Part shown: one piece after another, positions 61,025 through 64,000 of the stretch
How the letters are laid out: every line of letters starts with the position of its first letter
Numbering within the stretch: position 1 is the first letter of the stretch
Source: UBA2767 sp965228625
GTDB taxonomy: Bacteria > Pseudomonadota > Alphaproteobacteria > Rhizobiales > Methyloligellaceae
DNA: 64,000 nucleotides
Direction: 5' to 3'
NCBI GenBank assembly: GCA_965228625.1
Contig: OZ245829.1
Coordinates: 3,038,001 to 3,102,000 of the forward strand
Made by a program: the position numbers and the translations under genes
Notes under the pieces: model-generated
What the model was told of the DNA's origin: nothing
The model's input: only the letters and a program-made list of their open reading frames with translations
Database searches by the model: none

Positions 61025-61891
61025 TTAACTCGCGCCGGCTCCGCGGCGTGCGAACAGGTTGCGGGTCGGGTCGTGCGCGAAAATCGCCGCCACGAAAAAC
61101 ACGAGTGTGGCGCCCGCGACGATGAGGAGGGCTTGCAGGTCAAGCTGACCATACAGGGCGAAACGAACGAGCTCGACACAGGATGTGAACGGGTTGAGCG
61201 CACAGATCGCGGCCAGGATCGGACTGTTCGCCGCCATCACCGACAGCGGATAAAGCGCGGATGAGGCAAAGAACATCGGGAAGATCACGAAATTCATGAT
61301 ACCGGCGAAGTTTTCAAGCTCGCGAATGAGCGACGACAGGAGCAGGCCGAGCGCGCCGAGCATGAGACCGCACAGCACCAGGGCCGGGACTACGGTCAGG
61401 TATCCGACGGCCGGCAGGTGGATGCCGAAGGCCCACGCGATGCCGAGAAACGCGTAGACCTGCAGAAGCGAGACGAGCACACCGGCCAGCAGCTTGGACA
61501 GCAACAGGAACCACTTCGGGAAAGGGCTGACCAGCAGGACCCGGATCGAGCCCATCTCGCGGTCATAGACCAGGGACAGGGACGACTGCATACCGTTGAA
61601 CAGCAGGATCATCGCGATCAGTCCCGGCATAATGTAGACGTCATAGTCAACGGCGGCCCCGTAGGGCGGCGCGGCCGGGGTCTCGATGATGGCGCGCAGG
61701 CCATTCGCGAAGATCACCAGCCAGAGCAGTGGCCGGACAAGCGCGGCGATGAACCGCGCGCGCTGCCTGAAAAACCGCAGCCACTCGCGCCGGCCAATCC
61801 CGCGCAGGCACCAGACGTAGCGCAGGCGTGTGGCGGCCGTTTCGGACGCGGCCTGCTCGGATTTGTCAGTTTCGGACGTGCGCGCGCTCAT
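61025..61891 (-). CDS. ABC-2 type transporter permease, PQQ/alcohol-system associated (PedC-like)
   Basis: A 288-residue permease with six membrane segments. The N-terminal ~35 residues are cytoplasmic and basic (IGRREWLRFFRQRARFIAAL). It carries LPGL-like MPGLIAMILLFNGMQSSLSLVYDREMGSI and LENFAGIMNFVIFPMFFASSALYPL, an ABC-2 hallmark. ABC-2 pairs of this type are recurrent near PQQ-dependent alcohol dehydrogenase systems (the PedC group). It overlaps the stop of the ATPase gene by 4 bases. The substrate is unknown. Confidence 0.87.
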   Translation of the reverse strand: MSARTSETDKSEQAASETAATRLRYVWCLRGIGRREWLRFFRQRARFIAALVRPLLWLVIFANGLRAIIETPAAPPYGAAVDYDVYIMPGLIAMILLFNGMQSSLSLVYDREMGSIRVLLVSPFPKWFLLLSKLLAGVLVSLLQVYAFLGIAWAFGIHLPAVGYLTVVPALVLCGLMLGALGLLLSSLIRELENFAGIMNFVIFPMFFASSALYPLSVMAANSPILAAICALNPFTSCVELVRFALYGQLDLQALLIVAGATLVFFVAAIFAHDPTRNLFARRGAGAS

Positions 61892-62643
61892 GCGGTTGCG
61901 CTCCGTCTTTCGCTTCCGGTCAGCCGGTCGAACGCGTCGGCGACCGTCTCTGTGCCGGTGGTTTCCAGCACGCGATCGGTGACGTCATTCGCCAGCACCC
62001 GGCCATGGTCGAGAATCAGCAACTGGCTGTCCGGCACCACCTCGTCAAAAAGGTGTGTGCACCACACGCTGGCGACGCCTTCGTCGCGCAGGGACAGAAC
62101 ATGCGCATGGATGTCCCGCCGCGACGCCGGGTCGAGACCTACGGTCGGCTCGTCAAGCAGCAGAAGCGAGGGCCGGTGGAGCAGGGCGCGCACGATTTCG
62201 ACGCGGCGAATCTGGCCGCCGGAGAGACGTCGCAGGACCGTATCGGCCCGATCGGACAGGCCGAACCGCTCCAGATCCGCATGGGCGCGGCTCTTGATCA
62301 GCGTGCCCGACATTCCGCGGAGCGCCCCCTGGTAGGAGAGGTTTTCCATCACCGTGAGATCGAGGTCGAGCGCACGTGTCTGAAAGACGACGCCCAGGCG
62401 CGCCAGCGCCTCGACAGGCTGCCGTCTCACGTCGGCGCCGAGAATCTCGATTGTGCCCGCCTGTGGGGCAAGAAGCTGCGTCAGCAGCGCGATCAGCGTT
62501 GTCTTGCCCGCACCGTTCGGCCCGAGAATCGCGCAAAAACCCGCCCTGGGGACGGCGAAGCTGACGTCTTCGAGAACGCGGGCCGCTTCGAACCCGAAGC
62601 TCAGATCGGTGACGTTTAGAGCAGCGTCATGCAAGTCGGACAC
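61888..62643 (-). CDS. ABC transporter ATP-binding protein, PQQ/alcohol-system associated
   Basis: A ~251-residue ATPase. It has Walker A GPNGAGKTT, signature LSGGQIRRVEIVRAL, Walker B LLLLDEPTVGLDP and the switch WCTHLFDEV. It precedes its ABC-2 permease partner and the pqq genes on the same strand. The start is uncertain: a TTG at 62682 and a GTG at 62643 are both in frame. I use the GTG because the extra residues upstream look non-coding. Confidence 0.85.
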   Translation of the reverse strand: MSDLHDAALNVTDLSFGFEAARVLEDVSFAVPRAGFCAILGPNGAGKTTLIALLTQLLAPQAGTIEILGADVRRQPVEALARLGVVFQTRALDLDLTVMENLSYQGALRGMSGTLIKSRAHADLERFGLSDRADTVLRRLSGGQIRRVEIVRALLHRPSLLLLDEPTVGLDPASRRDIHAHVLSLRDEGVASVWCTHLFDEVVPDSQLLILDHGRVLANDVTDRVLETTGTETVADAFDRLTGSERRSATA

Positions 62644-62790
62644 CCGGTGAACGGGACCCCCGCTTGGCGGCCTCTGGAGCAATTCTTGCCAGTTCGCCCT
62701 GCATGTCGGTGTCTCGACTGTTTGGATGTTGGATGGATAGCCGGTTCGAACCGGCGCTGCCGCGATGCTTCGGGGGTGCTCGGGAAAACC

Positions 62791-62866
62791 TGGTGGAGCC
62801 GAGCGGGATCGAACCGCCGACCTCCACGTTGCGAACGTGGCGCTCTCCCAACTGAGCTACGGCCCC
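62791..62866 (-). tRNA. tRNA-Ala (anticodon CGC)
   Basis: A 76-base gene with encoded CCA. The acceptor stem is GGGGCCG/CGGCTCC with the G3:U70 wobble pair that identifies alanine tRNA. The D arm is GCTC/GAGC. The anticodon stem CCACG/CGTGG has the loop TTCGCAA, so the anticodon is CGC (reads GCG). The T arm GGCGG-TTCGATC-CCGCT closes the cloverleaf. It lies between the ABC ATPase gene and YggT. Confidence 0.96.
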
Positions 62867-63016
62867 AGGCTTTGCTGTCGCTCCGCCATTTACGTGCCGT
62901 GCCGTGAACCTGTCAAGGCAATGCACAAAAGGGTGAGGCGGTTTCAAAGTCTTGCAGGCCGTTCGTAGTGCCGCTACACCATGTTGCCGTGCCGCAGAAG
63001 AAAGGTTCATCTGAAG

Positions 63017-63310
63017 ATGCTTGCGCTTATCCAGTTCATCGGAATGGTCATTGGTCTCTATATCTGGGTCATTATCATCAGTGCGGTCTTGAGCTGGCTG
63101 ATTGCGTTTAACGTGGTCAACACACAAAACCGTTTCGTGTACCTGGTTGCCGACGCGCTTCACCGTCTCACCGAGCCGGCGCTTCGGCCGTTGCGGCGCT
63201 ACGTCCCCGATCTCGGCGGCATCGACATTACGCCGGTGGTCCTGATCCTGTTGCTGATTTTCCTCCGTGACGTCGTTCTGTTCAGTTGGGTGGCCGGTGC
63301 GGTTCTCTGA
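63017..63310 (+). CDS. YggT-family membrane protein
   Basis: A 97-residue protein with two hydrophobic helices (IQFIGMVIGLYIWVIIISAVLSWL and VVLILLLIFLRDVVLF regions, the first over 20 residues long). Between them is the conserved block LTEPALRPLRRYVPDLGGID, the YggT mark. These proteins are linked to membrane stress and osmotic adaptation. I chose ATG 63017, 7 bases after a GAAG, over the frame's earlier start at 62981. It is followed 5 bases later by the DUF167 gene, its usual partner. Confidence 0.9.
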   Translation: MLALIQFIGMVIGLYIWVIIISAVLSWLIAFNVVNTQNRFVYLVADALHRLTEPALRPLRRYVPDLGGIDITPVVLILLLIFLRDVVLFSWVAGAVL

Positions 63311-63315
63311 TTTCG

Positions 63316-63639
63316 ATGACCCTCGCTGCCGGCACGCCGTGGCGATGTGGGGCGGAGGGGCTCACCCTGAAAATCAGGCTCACACCCGGATCGTCTCGGG
63401 ACAGTATCGAGGGAACGGGACAGTTCGGATCGGAGACCGTTATCAGGGCGCGCGTGCGCGCCGTACCGGACAAGGGAAAGGCGAATGACGCGCTTGTCAG
63501 ACTGGTCGCCGGATGGCTCGGCATCGGCGTGTCCGCGGTGAGCCTCGTGTCTGGCGGCAAATCGCGGCTTAAATCGGTTCTCGTTCGTGGAGATGCGCGC
63601 CTGCTGGAAGACAGCGTGAGGAGCAGGCTCGCCGAGTAG
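63316..63639 (+). CDS. DUF167 (YggU-family) protein
   Basis: A 107-residue protein. The conserved DUF167 segment VPDKGKANDALVRLVAGWLG and LVSGGKSRLKSVLV are present, with RLTPGSSRDSIEG at the N-terminal half. The function is unknown. The ATG at 63316 lies just after the YggT stop; an in-frame start at 63286 overlaps YggT and is less likely. It is commonly found next to yggT in proteobacteria. Confidence 0.88.
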   Translation: MTLAAGTPWRCGAEGLTLKIRLTPGSSRDSIEGTGQFGSETVIRARVRAVPDKGKANDALVRLVAGWLGIGVSAVSLVSGGKSRLKSVLVRGDARLLEDSVRSRLAE

Positions 63640-63678
63640 GGCTTTAGGCCCGGATAACGGGCCATCCCGGGGGAAACC

Positions 63679-64000
63679 ATGTCTGACGCGAAGATCATTG
63701 ACGGCAAGGCCATCGCGGCCGATTTGCGGGGCAGGGTGGCAGAGGCGGTCGCCCGGCTGAAGGAAAGCCGTGGCATCACGCCGGGACTCGCAGTCGTCAT
63801 CGTCGGGGACGATCCCGCCAGCCATATCTATGTGCGCAACAAGGGCAAGCACACGAGAAATGCGGGCAAAAAGTCCTTCGAGCACAAGCTCCCGGCGAAC
63901 ACGTCCGAAGCGGAGTTGCTTGATCTCGTCGCGACGCTCAACGCCGACCCGGCAGTGCACGGCATTCTGGTGCAGCTCCCGCTGCCGGGGCACATCGACG
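63679..64000 (+). CDS. folD: Methylenetetrahydrofolate dehydrogenase/cyclohydrolase, N-terminal part
   Basis: The first ~107 residues of FolD are present; the gene runs off the right edge. The N-terminus MSDAKIIDGKAIAADLRGRV, the VGDDPASHIYVRNKGK block with the catalytic Y-x3-K, the alphaproteobacterial-style SFEHKLPANTSEAELL, and VHGILVQLPLPGHID identify it. The enzyme interconverts 5,10-methylene- and 10-formyl-tetrahydrofolate in the cytoplasm. It starts 39 bases after the DUF167 stop, probably in the same operon. Confidence 0.96.
   Translation, partial: MSDAKIIDGKAIAADLRGRVAEAVARLKESRGITPGLAVVIVGDDPASHIYVRNKGKHTRNAGKKSFEHKLPANTSEAELLDLVATLNADPAVHGILVQLPLPGHID

Noticed and set aside
1..64000. 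CRISPR arrays, insertion sequences, prophage genes and integrases.
   Set aside because: No regularly spaced repeats, transposase, integrase or phage structural genes are visible; the only tRNA (tRNA-Ala) has no integrated element beside it.

Overview
The window is a 64 kb piece of a GC-rich bacterial chromosome. Gene content points to an alphaproteobacterium, most likely of the Hyphomicrobiales (inferred from gene families, no search run): an AapJQMP-type amino-acid transporter, a PhnA/PhnY phosphonate pathway with its own LysR regulator, pqqABCDE with a PqqA peptide of rhizobial type, a class 1b aspartate aminotransferase, and a yggT - DUF167 - folD run. Coding density is very high, and most genes lie in tight operons with 4-base start/stop overlaps. 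I see no insertion sequence, prophage, integrase or CRISPR array.

Layout. 1-2.2 kb: the end of a TctA-type carboxylate permease and a metallophosphoesterase with an unexplained C-terminal half. 2.2-11.4 kb: a fused hydantoinase/5-oxoprolinase (HyuA-HyuB), a complete branched-chain-amino-acid-type (Liv) ABC importer, and a DUF1445 'putative hydro-lyase'. 11.5-21.5 kb: a phosphonate island comprising PhnD-C-E-E importer, LysR regulator, phosphonoacetate hydrolase, a zinc alcohol dehydrogenase, a phosphonoacetaldehyde-dehydrogenase-like enzyme and a serine-glyoxylate-type aminotransferase. 21.6-30.3 kb: aspartate aminotransferase, then a GntR regulator, the AapJQMP importer and two PLP enzymes. 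30.3-38.6 kb (minus strand): a Yej-like oligopeptide importer followed by a class III nucleotide cyclase and a crotonase-fold protein.

39.4-47.4 kb is the most unusual stretch. It has three glycosyltransferases, a histidine phosphatase, a SAM methyltransferase and a 1032-residue ABC-exporter-like protein. The nucleotide-binding domain of that protein has lost every catalytic motif, carries an insertion of roughly 300 residues and ends in a cyclic-nucleotide-binding-like domain. This looks like an uncharacterised envelope-glycan system and is my main candidate for something undescribed.

47.6-57.6 kb is a mosaic of single genes: a TauD-like dioxygenase, a methyltransferase, PilZ, a TSUP permease, aspartate dehydrogenase, a KynB-like hydrolase, a lytic transglycosylase, a cupin, a secreted protein of unknown function, a TerB-like protein, a glutamine amidotransferase, and two very small membrane or secreted proteins. 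57.6-62.7 kb (minus strand) is a PQQ module: an ABC-2 exporter pair of the type linked to PQQ alcohol dehydrogenases, then pqqA (25 codons), pqqB, pqqC, pqqD and pqqE. No PQQ-dependent dehydrogenase lies in the window. The right end has tRNA-Ala(CGC), YggT, DUF167 and a truncated folD.

Start codons were chosen from conserved N-termini, Shine-Dalgarno sequences and overlaps. Where the start is uncertain, the entry says so. Functions are family-level assignments read from motifs, not from database searches.
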